Assembly (NCBI GenBank): GCA_020444985.1
Contig: JAGRHK010000028.1
Span: forward strand, 1 to 9,959
From: Candidatus Competibacteraceae bacterium
Lineage (GTDB): Bacteria > Pseudomonadota > Gammaproteobacteria > Competibacterales > Competibacteraceae
Direction of reading: 5' to 3'
DNA length: 9,959 nt
A model generated the notes under the pieces. That model was not told where the DNA came from, did no database searches, and was given only the letters and a program-made list of their open reading frames with translations. Positions 1 to 7,606 of this stretch are shown here, piece after piece; within the stretch, counting starts at the first letter, position 1; every line of letters begins with the position of its first letter. Made by a program: the position numbers and the translations under genes.

Positions 1-8
1 ATAAACAA

Positions 9-19
9 CTCTTTGACAA
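9..19 (+). promoter_or_regulatory. boxA-like element upstream of the MazG-like gene
   Basis: The 11 bases CTCTTTGACAA resemble the proteobacterial boxA antitermination element (core CTCTTTAACAA in rRNA leaders), with one difference. BoxA RNA binds NusB/NusE and protects transcripts from Rho. Such elements are known in rRNA leaders and upstream of some CRISPR arrays. The same bases contain TTGACA at 13-18, which matches a -35 hexamer, but no -10 hexamer lies at the right spacing before the ATG. The motif is short and the region AT-rich, so a chance match is possible. Confidence 0.3.
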
Positions 20-28
20 CTTAAATTA

Positions 29-35
29 AGAGGAG
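29..35 (+). promoter_or_regulatory. Ribosome binding site of the MazG-like gene
   Basis: AGAGGAG lies six bases before the ATG at 42 and is a near-ideal Shine-Dalgarno sequence. It fixes the start of the first gene and suggests strong translation initiation. Confidence 0.85.
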
Positions 36-41
36 CAACTT

Positions 42-446
42 ATGTCAATTAATATTGAATGGAAAAAAGTAAAGGATTTTCACATGGCATTTCATCATCC
101 TGTTGCTAATATTCCAGCATTAATGGCACCTGATAGAGTAGAAAAAAGATATAAATGGATGATGGAAGAAGTTGATGAATTTTTAGAGAGTAATACCTTA
201 GAAGACCAAGCGGATGCTATGATAGATCTGATTTATTTCGCATTAGGAACTCTTGTTGAATTAGGTATTAAGCCAGAACGTATGTTTGAAATAGTGCACC
301 AAGCAAACATGTCAAAGCTAGGAGAAAGTGGAAAACCAAACTTTAACGAAGATGGCAAAGTTATAAAACCTACCACTTGGGAAAGTCCAGAACCCAAACT
401 AAAGGAAGAAATCCAAACGCAGATCAGGAAAGCTAACAATGCATAA
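42..446 (+). CDS. MazG/PRA-PH-like nucleotide pyrophosphohydrolase
   Basis: A 134-residue protein of the all-alpha NTP pyrophosphohydrolase superfamily (phosphoribosyl-ATP pyrophosphohydrolase-like, MazG-like). Members hydrolyse nucleotide triphosphates or related pyrophosphates using Mg ions held by acidic residues. Visible here are the first acidic helix with E42-E43-V-D-E46 and the second with D55, D58 and D62 (DQADAMIDLIY). Next comes a C-terminal stretch typical of the small stand-alone subfamily: VHQANMSKLGESGKP at 85-99, then EDGKVIKP at 103-110 and a Trp-Pro tail. Length fits a complete single-domain enzyme of the cytoplasm. The substrate cannot be told from sequence; house-cleaning of unusual nucleotides, or an alarmone or phage-related role, is possible. 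The gene overlaps the next by eight bases (ATG at 439, stop at 444-446), so the two are translationally coupled. Codon use is AT-rich, unlike the genes from 1037 onward. Confidence 0.85.
   Translation: MSINIEWKKVKDFHMAFHHPVANIPALMAPDRVEKRYKWMMEEVDEFLESNTLEDQADAMIDLIYFALGTLVELGIKPERMFEIVHQANMSKLGESGKPNFNEDGKVIKPTTWESPEPKLKEEIQTQIRKANNA
426..430 (+). promoter_or_regulatory. Internal ribosome binding site for the C39-like gene
   Basis: AGGAA inside the end of the MazG-like gene sits eight bases before the ATG at 439. It supports this start for the second gene despite the overlap, and points to coupled translation of the pair. Confidence 0.65.
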
Positions 447-978
447 TTATATACCTATAAAGTCTAAGCCATTCCATTGTGTCCCAGCATGTCTTGAAAT
501 TATATTTATGGCTATAAACATATCAGTTTCTCAAGAATACTTAGGTGAGAAAATTGGCATTGATTCTTCTTCCAATAAGGATCTAAGCCTAGGTGCAAAA
601 ATTGAATTGGATAATCTCAACAAAATAATTCAATCTATTGGTTTAATAGGCTATATCTTTACATATATAAAATCAGTCGAACTTCAAGAATGGATGTTTG
701 AAGAAAAAATAGAAGAATTATTAAAAGGTGATAACCATGTTATCTGCACATTAAGTGCTGGAAAATTACATAATAATAGTGCTGATTTTGAGCTTGGACA
801 TGCAGTAATAGTAAGAAAAATAGAAACAGGTATAGCTGAGATTATTGATCCTGGACCTAAAGGTTTTGGTTCTAAAGAAATCACTTTACAACACTTATAT
901 TTAGCCTCACGTTATCGTGAAGGTGGATTACTAATTCTAGGTAAAAAATCTACTCAACAACTAAAGCTAAATATCTGA
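439..978 (+). CDS. C39-like papain-fold cysteine peptidase-type protein
   Basis: A 179-residue protein that I assign to the C39-like peptidase fold on three ordered motifs. The first is HCVPACLEIIF at 13-23, which parallels the C39 active-site consensus (D/E)C-G-P-A-C-L, with C14 as the candidate nucleophile. The second is LGHAVIVRKI at 119-128, with H121 as the candidate base. The third is IIDPGPKGFG at 135-144, with D137 completing a triad and the DP..G turn common in C39 proteins. The Gln that usually forms the oxyanion hole six residues before the Cys is not seen: K8 is there instead, so activity may be altered or lost. There is no ABC transporter domain, signal peptide or transmembrane segment, so it is not a bacteriocin exporter and is probably cytoplasmic. 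It is coupled to the upstream nucleotide pyrophosphohydrolase and shares its AT-rich composition. It could act on a partner protein, or be a transferase-like or inactive relative; the substrate is unknown. Confidence 0.65.
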   Translation: MHNYIPIKSKPFHCVPACLEIIFMAINISVSQEYLGEKIGIDSSSNKDLSLGAKIELDNLNKIIQSIGLIGYIFTYIKSVELQEWMFEEKIEELLKGDNHVICTLSAGKLHNNSADFELGHAVIVRKIETGIAEIIDPGPKGFGSKEITLQHLYLASRYREGGLLILGKKSTQQLKLNI

Positions 979-1021
979 CCAGAGCAACGCTCAATCAAGC
1001 CAGTACGTATTACCCTTTAGC

Positions 1022-1026
1022 AAGGA
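1022..1026 (+). promoter_or_regulatory. Ribosome binding site deciding the GTG start of the giant gene
   Basis: AAGGA lies ten bases before GTG at 1037. The frame stays open upstream to at least 971, but I see no ATG or GTG there in that frame, so this GTG is the best-supported start. The 58 bases between the C39-like stop and this GTG hold no hairpin terminator that I can see, so read-through from the AT-rich pair is possible. Confidence 0.6.
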
Positions 1027-1036
1027 ACCGCCTCCC

Positions 1037-4000
1037 GTGGCTAAACAATACGCTCCTCATATCGAACGCCTATTAGCCGTCGCCACTAGCGGCAAGCTCC
1101 TTGCGGTCGGTGGTCGCCGCGATGCGGCAGGGGTCACCGACTCCAGCGTTCACTTGCTGCAACTACCAAAGCTCAATGCCCGCTTCAGCGCACCGCTGGA
1201 CGCTACCGCAACCGCATTGGCTTTCTGCGGCAATGATCTCTTGCTGGCCGGAACCGCCAAGGGCGATCTGGCGATCTGGCGTACCAGCGGCGATGGCAAA
1301 ACGCCCGATGGGCAGCAATCCATTCACAGCGGTGCGATTCACGCCCTGGCCGCGACTGGCTCACAAATCCTGAGCGTCGGCGAAGATGGCGTACTCGCGC
1401 TGCACAGCCTCGAAATGGACGGCGATCAACCACGTCTGCGCGAGCAGGCCAAGCGTCGTTTGAGCGAACAACCGCTACACGCCGTCGTGCTGGATCCAGC
1501 CACTGGTAGCGTGGCCGCCGCTGGAGCCGATAACACGATTTATGTCCTGCCGCTGGCGCAGCTAGATGAAGCTGAAGCCCGCGTCATGCCCTGCGGCGAA
1601 CGCGGCATCACTGCCCTAGCTTTCACCGGCGATGGACGAATCGTGGCTGGTTGCGGCGATGGTTCGATCCGAGTCTGTTTTCTGGAAGGGGCCATCGATG
1701 AAGAAAATCGCAGTGGCGACGCCGCCCATCAAGGTCCGGTACGCAGCCTCTTATTCAGCGCCGCCCTGAACGACGAACAAGGCCGACCACTGCCGCGCCG
1801 CTTGTTCTCGCTCGGCGAGGACGGCGAACTCAAAATCTGGACACTGGATCAGCGCCGTAAACCGCGTACCGTAGCCATTGGCCGCAATGCCAGCGCCTTG
1901 GCCCTGTTCGAACCACAGCCACAAGCCAAAGCGGAACAGCGCGGCGGACTGCTGGTCGCGGTGACGGAAAATCGGCTGCTCTGGCTCAGCCCGATTGATG
2001 AAAATGGCAATCCCTCCGGCAAAGCCGAAACCTGGAATTCCCGGCTACAACGACTGCTCGACGAAGTCAAAACCAACCGCGCCTCTTCCGCCACCCTGGA
2101 GGCTTTGGCGCAACTGGCCGAAGACGAAGCGCGGGAAGGTTTGGAACAGGTACTCGCTCAGGATTCGCGGACGGGGCAACGCATCGAAGCCGCGCAAAAA
2201 CTGGGAAGCAGCCAACGCCGCCGCAGCCGCCCGGCACTGGCCCAAGCACTGAACAACGACCATGTCGGCTTGCGCAAAGCCGCGCTGCAAGCCTTAGAGC
2301 AAATCGACGCCGCAACGCCGCTACAAGCGCTGCAATTGGCGCTAAACAGCCGCCATGCAGATATCCGGCTCGACGTGGTACAACGCCTGAGCGCCTTAAG
2401 TCAAAGCTCGCCTCTGATCCCGCGACTACTCAACGAACGGCTGAACGACGCAGATACCAAAGTCGGTGAAGCCGCGCTCGACGCCTTATTGGCTCTGGAC
2501 CCGAACGCAGGCGTCCCTCCCCTACGCGGTGCCTTTGAGCGCGGTTCCGCCGACATTCGCCGCGCGGTGCTGATTCGGCTCGGACGCCAACGCCTGAATG
2601 CCACGCCACCAGGTCGCCAACTGCTTGGCCAAGCACTCAACGACGACACTTACGAAGTCCGCGAAATGGCGCTGTGGATTGCGGTCGCGGCACACCCCAC
2701 GCTGGCGGCCCGCCTGCATGCCGGTGGCGGTTACGTCACCAAAGTTCTGGACGAACTTCGGGTGCAAGGGGTTGGTGAAAAAAAGGTGTTTTTATCCGGA
2801 AAATTGGCGAAAACAGAACTGGAACCGCTGTTCACCGCCCTGGTTTGTCGGCAGCCAGACATCGCTTTGCAAAGTGCCTTGTGCCTGAGTTGGCTTGGTG
2901 ATGAGCGTGCCAGCGGTGCCTTGCTGCAACTCAGTCGGGAAGCGGATGCGGGAATCCGGCGGATGGTCACCCGCACCATGGCCAACGCCACCCTCAATCT
3001 TGCGGGCGATCCGCGCTTGCGGGCGCGCCTGCAATGGCTATTGAACGACGACGATGCGCAGGTGCGTAGCGAAGCCTTCGACGGCTTGCTCAAACTGGCC
3101 GAACCGGAAGGTCCGAACGGCGAAATTGACCTCGCCGAATTGGCGCTACGTACCCAAGCCGGGGCGATTCGGACCCGCGCCCTGCAACTTCTGGTTAAAC
3201 ATGGCGCCACCGCGCAAGGCGAATTGGCGACCCGCATCGACGGCTTGCTCGCTCATGCCCTGGATGACGAAGCCGAGGAAGTACGCCGGGAAGCCATGCG
3301 CACGCTGTGGGCCTGGCACAGCAAACGCCCGGAAACCACCTTGCGGCGGGCCGTCGGCTCGGTCCACCCCGATGTGCGTCACTGGGCGGTAGAGGAATTG
3401 AGCCGCCAAGCCCGTCAGTCACGTAGCCGTAGCTGGGCCAAGGAACTGCTGCTCGAACGGGTCGGCGATGTCGCCGCCGAGGTGGGATTAGCTGCCTATA
3501 CCACCTTGACCAAGGAAGAGGCCGACAAGAAACCGGCGCAGTATCATCTAGCAGCACTCGATTCACCCGCCGCCGAAGTGCGTTTGGCGGGTTTGAAAGG
3601 CGCGTTGGAAGCTACTGACCCCGATCCGCTCCGAAATCGTCTGATCGCCCTGCTGCAAAGCGAAGAACCTCCCGAATTTATCGCCGCCATCGAAGCGCTC
3701 GACAAGCTGTTACCCAACGATGCCCAAGCCTTTGCTCTGGCCTTCGACAGCCCGTTTTATCTGCTGCGGGTCCGCGCTGGCGAGTTGTGTGGCAAACGCC
3801 GGGATCAGCGCGCGGTCGGGCCGATGCAGTCCTTGCTCAGTATTCCCAAAACCGACCGCGACCCTCTGGCGGAGATTTTGCGCCAACGCGCCGCCAGTGC
3901 TCTGGCCGATATCGGTGCTGCGGCCAGCATTCCCTTTTTGAGCGCGCTGTTGCGTGACGAAGATGCCTCGGTGCGGGAACAGGGCGCGCGCGGTTTGGCC

Positions 4001-7000
4001 ACTGCCTGCCAAAATGGCAACGAGCAGCCTTTGGTCACCGCGCTGGCGCATCCCGATCTGGCGGTACGCAGTTGGGCCGCCGATGGCCTGTCGAAACTGG
4101 GTGATACCCGGGCGCTGCCGGTATTGGCGGGCACGCAACGTCACGAGCACTTACCGATCCGACGCGGCGCGCTCTATAGCTTCGTTGCCCTGGGTGCTGC
4201 CGGGGTGCAAGGCTTGCTGCAAGGTCTGGAAGACAGCGCGCGCGATTTGCAGGAACTGAGTTTTAGCGTGATCGTAGCTCGCGATATTGCCTTGGCGCGG
4301 GCGCAACTGGAGCCGGATTTGCTGCTCAGTGCCCTCAGCGCCGCGCAGCCGGAAATCCGCTTTGCTGCCGCCCGTATGTTAGAAGCGCGCTTAAGCGAGG
4401 AAGATTTGGGAGCGTGGGGTCTGGAACTGATCGGGCCACGCCAACCGGAGAAAGCCAGCGATATGCGCAACTGGCCAGAACCGGCACAACGCCCCCGCTT
4501 GCTCAATGCCGTAATCAATGCCTTGGCCAGCGATGTCCCAGCACGGCGTTATGCCGCCGCGCAAGTGCTCGGTCTACGCCCGCAACCGGAAACCTTCTGG
4601 CGCGAGGCGAAACGTCTGGCTGAAATCGCTACCGAGCAGGCGCCACCGCAAACCGCGCCCGAAAACGAGCTATCGCTGGAGCGCAAAACCGGCTGGATAC
4701 GCAGTCTATTTCAGCGCAAACCACCAGCGAATCCTTCCGCTACCCAGCGGCTGTTGACCGTGCTGCGCTTTGCCGGTGGCGGGTGGCGTGCGCCCAAGGA
4801 TCAAGAGGTCCATGCATCCGAACTGTGGCGGCTCGCTTTTGGCACCTACGCCGGTCTGATTCGGCAAGCTCCCGTTGCCAAAGGCCCGGATGATTATCAA
4901 CGGGTGCGGCGCGACAGCATCGCCCGCCTCGCCGCGCTAGCTTCACAAACTGCTGTCGGTCGGGACGCGGTACTGCCAGTGCTGCGCCAAGCCTTGGACG
5001 ACCCGCATCATCTGGTACGCCAAGCAGCATTGAACGCGCTGACCGAACTGCATCCACACGATCCGCTGGAGCCGCTGGCTTTAGCCTTGAGCGTGGATTC
5101 TGCCGATCTGGGACGTACCGCCTTTGATCGCCTGCTGACTTTGGCAACGAGTGGCGATGCGCGTGCTGCCGAGTTGGCGCGTGGCGCGGTCGATGCCCGC
5201 AATGCGGAAACCCGCCGCCATGTTCTGGAACAACTGCCGCGCTTGTATCCCGCTGGGAGTCTGGAACCCTGGTTGCTGGCTTTGAACAGCCATTACACCG
5301 ATTTGCGGCTGACCGTCGTGGATCGCCTACTTGATGCCAACGATCCACGCATTGCCACCGCCTTGAGTCGCGCTCTGGAAAGCGAGCACGAGGAGTTGCG
5401 TTTGCGTGCTGCCGTGGGTCTGGCACAGCGTGGTGAGCCGCTGGCCTTGGACGTGTTGGCCGCTGCTCTGTACGGAGAATCGCGCACTGCCAATCGGGCA
5501 CTGGAAGCACTGATCGCGCTGGCGCACGCCCGTCCAAACGCATCACTCGCAGAAAAAGCCGCTGAAGCGGTGACCGCACGCCTGGACGACGATCCCGATC
5601 TGACAGCCGACCGTTCGGCGCTGTTGCGCGCGCTGGGTCGCATCGGCCACATCGCCGCCGCGCCACTATTGGGTCGTTGGCTACTGGATAAGGATCTCGC
5701 CACTTATCACAGCCAAGCCTTGAATGTGCTGTTGCAATTGCTGCGCGACCGCATGCAACCAGAGCAAAAACGAGCAGACGGACAGCAATACCCGCGTTAT
5801 CAGGAAGAATCGGCTTTGGAAATCCTGCCGCCCTTGCTCGATCACGACAACGCCACAATTCGCAGCCGGGTCGTCGAGGTCTTGGGCGTACTGGAAGTAA
5901 AATCGGCCGAGACGCTGCTGGTTCGGCTACTGGATGATCGTGACGAAGCGATTCGCGCCTTGGCTTGCGCGCAACTGGCGCAACGCGTCGTTGCCGGTAT
6001 GCCCGATGCCAGTCTGGAACCGCTGACACGGGCACTGGTTGGTGGTCGCCGCGAGCTGCTGTTGACTGCCGCCGAAGGTTTGGCCAAGCAACAGCGACCA
6101 GAAGCCTTTCAACCGCTGTTGCTGGCCTTTACCGCAGGTACGGAAATGGAACGGAAACGCGCTATCGCCGCGCTGGGTGAATTGGGCGACCGGCGTGCTC
6201 TGGAATATCTGGAACCCTTGCTCGATCCACGCGCCGAGTTACCCGCTGATGATCGTGCTTTGGCCCCGGATGCTGCCGAAGCCCTCGGCGCTTTGCTCCC
6301 CCGCCTGAGCGATGCCGACGAGCAGCAACGACTACGCGACACCGTGGAACGCCTAGCCCGTGAGGGTGCGGGCGAACTGCGTTGGCGCGCATTGAGCGGC
6401 TTGCGGCGCATCGGTGACGAGCGTAGTCGCACCTTGCTGGAACACCTCGCCAGCGATCCCTACGAGAACAGCACGGTCCGGCAGCAGGCCGCTATTGAGC
6501 TGGGTCAATTGCAACAATCTGCCGCCGAGCCGGTGTTGGAATCCCTGCTGCACCAGCGCGATGCCGGTCTACGCAAGGCAGGACTGGAGGCGCTACGCCG
6601 GATTTATCCCACCGATGCCACGCAAGTCAATTTGCTGGCTCTGAACAGCGAATATGCTGAGATCAGCCAACCCGCTGCACGTTTCCTGGCACGACAAGGC
6701 GATCCTGGCACCCTGACCCAACGGCTGGGTGTGGTGCGGGATCAACAGGTTCGGCAACGCCTGCGACGCGGCTTGATTCGGCGGCAGGAATTTTCCCGTG
6801 AGGCGCTGAGCGCATTGCTGCGTGGCAATGTTCCTGCGACACGGGCTGAGGCCGCCTGGATTGCCGGTAGCAGTGGTAACCAGGATTTGGCAGAGGCGGT
6901 ACAAACCGCGCTGGAGCAATCGGCAAAAGGCTGGCAACAGGCCGATACCCAGCATTTAGGGGAACAGGCTAATGCGGAAGCTCAAGCGTGGCAGGCTAGC

Positions 7001-7606
7001 CTGTGGGCGGCACGGCAACTGCAACTGGCCGTCGCACCCACAGCGCGGGCGGCGCTCGCCGATTCCCATCATCCGATTCCAGTGCGCTGTGAGGCGATTC
7101 GTTGTCTGGCCGAGTGCGGAGATGCCAAGGATCGCAAGGTGCTGTTAGCTGCTGTGGAGGATGTCGATTCGCAGATACGTATGGCGGCTGGTGCGGCCCT
7201 GGCCCGCTTGGGTGATGGCGACTCCGTACTCTCGCAGTTGGAGCAGCGATCCGGTGCCGATGTTGTGACTCTGCGCCCGGTGCTGCGAGCGGTGCTACCG
7301 AGCGCGGAAGATCGCTGGCTGGCCGGTGTTGAACAGCGGCAAGCCGTACTGCCGGTTTATCTGGAACAGGGAGAAACCGCTGCACTCCTGCGGCGTGCCA
7401 CCGCAACCGGAGGTGAAACCGCCGCACGGTCGAGTGCGATTGCGGCTCTGGGTCGCTTGGGCGGCGATACAGCACACAATGCATTGCAGGAGATTTTGGC
7501 GAATAAGGGCGAGGACAGCGCGATTCGGGCGATTGCATTCAAGAGTCTACGGCGCTTGGAACGGCGGGTGGCAAAGCAGACCGCAGTTGCTGGAGAGGTA
7601 GGCTAG
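1037..7606 (+). CDS. Giant WD40 beta-propeller / HEAT-repeat protein
   Basis: A 2189-residue protein starting at GTG. Residues 11-320 form seven WD40-like blades, the best being TALAFCGNDLLLAG...DLAIW (59-81), ITALAFTGDG (191-200) and GEDGELKIWTL (260-270). From about residue 345 to the end runs an alpha-solenoid of HEAT/PBS-lyase-type repeats of about 30 residues, with the consensus D-x-x-x-x-VR-x-x-A-x-x-x-L-x-x-L. Examples start near residues 671, 974, 1321, 1633 and 2042. A proline- and charge-rich linker (about 1196-1235) interrupts the array. There is no signal peptide, membrane segment, nuclease, ATPase or protease motif, so a cytoplasmic scaffold or target-recognition role is most likely. 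Large HEAT and WD40 proteins often sit beside MoxR-type AAA+ ATPase, vWA and SWIM/WGR genes, but no such partner lies in this window. The gene is GC-rich, unlike the two before it. An A AAA AAG heptamer in the correct frame occurs at 2779-2785. Domain calls are firm; function is unknown. Confidence 0.88.
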   Translation: MAKQYAPHIERLLAVATSGKLLAVGGRRDAAGVTDSSVHLLQLPKLNARFSAPLDATATALAFCGNDLLLAGTAKGDLAIWRTSGDGKTPDGQQSIHSGAIHALAATGSQILSVGEDGVLALHSLEMDGDQPRLREQAKRRLSEQPLHAVVLDPATGSVAAAGADNTIYVLPLAQLDEAEARVMPCGERGITALAFTGDGRIVAGCGDGSIRVCFLEGAIDEENRSGDAAHQGPVRSLLFSAALNDEQGRPLPRRLFSLGEDGELKIWTLDQRRKPRTVAIGRNASALALFEPQPQAKAEQRGGLLVAVTENRLLWLSPIDENGNPSGKAETWNSRLQRLLDEVKTNRASSATLEALAQLAEDEAREGLEQVLAQDSRTGQRIEAAQKLGSSQRRRSRPALAQALNNDHVGLRKAALQALEQIDAATPLQALQLALNSRHADIRLDVVQRLSALSQSSPLIPRLLNERLNDADTKVGEAALDALLALDPNAGVPPLRGAFERGSADIRRAVLIRLGRQRLNATPPGRQLLGQALNDDTYEVREMALWIAVAAHPTLAARLHAGGGYVTKVLDELRVQGVGEKKVFLSGKLAKTELEPLFTALVCRQPDIALQSALCLSWLGDERASGALLQLSREADAGIRRMVTRTMANATLNLAGDPRLRARLQWLLNDDDAQVRSEAFDGLLKLAEPEGPNGEIDLAELALRTQAGAIRTRALQLLVKHGATAQGELATRIDGLLAHALDDEAEEVRREAMRTLWAWHSKRPETTLRRAVGSVHPDVRHWAVEELSRQARQSRSRSWAKELLLERVGDVAAEVGLAAYTTLTKEEADKKPAQYHLAALDSPAAEVRLAGLKGALEATDPDPLRNRLIALLQSEEPPEFIAAIEALDKLLPNDAQAFALAFDSPFYLLRVRAGELCGKRRDQRAVGPMQSLLSIPKTDRDPLAEILRQRAASALADIGAAASIPFLSALLRDEDASVREQGARGLATACQNGNEQPLVTALAHPDLAVRSWAADGLSKLGDTRALPVLAGTQRHEHLPIRRGALYSFVALGAAGVQGLLQGLEDSARDLQELSFSVIVARDIALARAQLEPDLLLSALSAAQPEIRFAAARMLEARLSEEDLGAWGLELIGPRQPEKASDMRNWPEPAQRPRLLNAVINALASDVPARRYAAAQVLGLRPQPETFWREAKRLAEIATEQAPPQTAPENELSLERKTGWIRSLFQRKPPANPSATQRLLTVLRFAGGGWRAPKDQEVHASELWRLAFGTYAGLIRQAPVAKGPDDYQRVRRDSIARLAALASQTAVGRDAVLPVLRQALDDPHHLVRQAALNALTELHPHDPLEPLALALSVDSADLGRTAFDRLLTLATSGDARAAELARGAVDARNAETRRHVLEQLPRLYPAGSLEPWLLALNSHYTDLRLTVVDRLLDANDPRIATALSRALESEHEELRLRAAVGLAQRGEPLALDVLAAALYGESRTANRALEALIALAHARPNASLAEKAAEAVTARLDDDPDLTADRSALLRALGRIGHIAAAPLLGRWLLDKDLATYHSQALNVLLQLLRDRMQPEQKRADGQQYPRYQEESALEILPPLLDHDNATIRSRVVEVLGVLEVKSAETLLVRLLDDRDEAIRALACAQLAQRVVAGMPDASLEPLTRALVGGRRELLLTAAEGLAKQQRPEAFQPLLLAFTAGTEMERKRAIAALGELGDRRALEYLEPLLDPRAELPADDRALAPDAAEALGALLPRLSDADEQQRLRDTVERLAREGAGELRWRALSGLRRIGDERSRTLLEHLASDPYENSTVRQQAAIELGQLQQSAAEPVLESLLHQRDAGLRKAGLEALRRIYPTDATQVNLLALNSEYAEISQPAARFLARQGDPGTLTQRLGVVRDQQVRQRLRRGLIRRQEFSREALSALLRGNVPATRAEAAWIAGSSGNQDLAEAVQTALEQSAKGWQQADTQHLGEQANAEAQAWQASLWAARQLQLAVAPTARAALADSHHPIPVRCEAIRCLAECGDAKDRKVLLAAVEDVDSQIRMAAGAALARLGDGDSVLSQLEQRSGADVVTLRPVLRAVLPSAEDRWLAGVEQRQAVLPVYLEQGETAALLRRATATGGETAARSSAIAALGRLGGDTAHNALQEILANKGEDSAIRAIAFKSLRRLERRVAKQTAVAGEVG
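1067..1996 (+). repeat. Seven WD40-like blades of the giant protein
   Basis: Residues 11-320 divide into seven similar units, roughly 11-43, 58-82, 101-125, 147-173, 191-216, 235-270 and 286-320. Each has a hydrophobic strand with small residues, then a G-x-G/D-G turn, then a strand ending in (I/L)-x-(I/V/L)-(W/H/V/F). Two carry a full DxxIW or ELKIW ending. Seven units match a closed propeller, which usually serves for protein or ligand binding. Confidence 0.75.
2069..7580 (+). repeat. Tandem HEAT/PBS-lyase-like repeat array
   Basis: From about residue 345 to 2180 the protein is a nearly continuous run of two-helix repeats with a period near 30 residues, rich in Ala, Leu, Asp and Arg. Clear units include NDDDAQVRSEAFDGLLKLAE near 670, DEDASVREQGARGLATAC near 974, LDDPHHLVRQAALNALTEL near 1320 and DVDSQIRMAAGAALARLGDG near 2043. 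By length there is room for about 55-60 repeats. The units are divergent at protein and DNA level, so this is an old array rather than a fresh tandem expansion. Confidence 0.8.
2766..2785 (+). promoter_or_regulatory. Possible -1 frameshift site: SD-like AAGGGG plus A AAA AAG
   Basis: Codons 581-583 of the giant gene read GAA AAA AAG, giving the slippery heptamer A AAA AAG in the correct phase at 2779-2785. An SD-like AAGGGG at 2766-2771 precedes the A-run by six bases. In E. coli dnaX the same heptamer with an upstream SD-like element drives -1 frameshifting. In the -1 frame, translation would run 38 codons to TGA at 2899-2901 and give a product of about 621 residues. I see no strong stimulatory hairpin right downstream, only a weak AACAG/CTGTT pairing about 30 bases away. 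Confidence 0.35.

Noticed and set aside
13..41. Sigma-70 promoter using TTGACA at 13-18
   Set aside because: A -10 hexamer at normal spacing would fall on the bases just before the start codon, where none is seen.
4740..6035. Open 431-codon frame on the - strand inside the giant gene
   Set aside because: It is rich in Arg, Pro and Ala with no family pattern and lies fully opposite a clear repeat protein; GC-rich coding DNA commonly opens such antisense frames.
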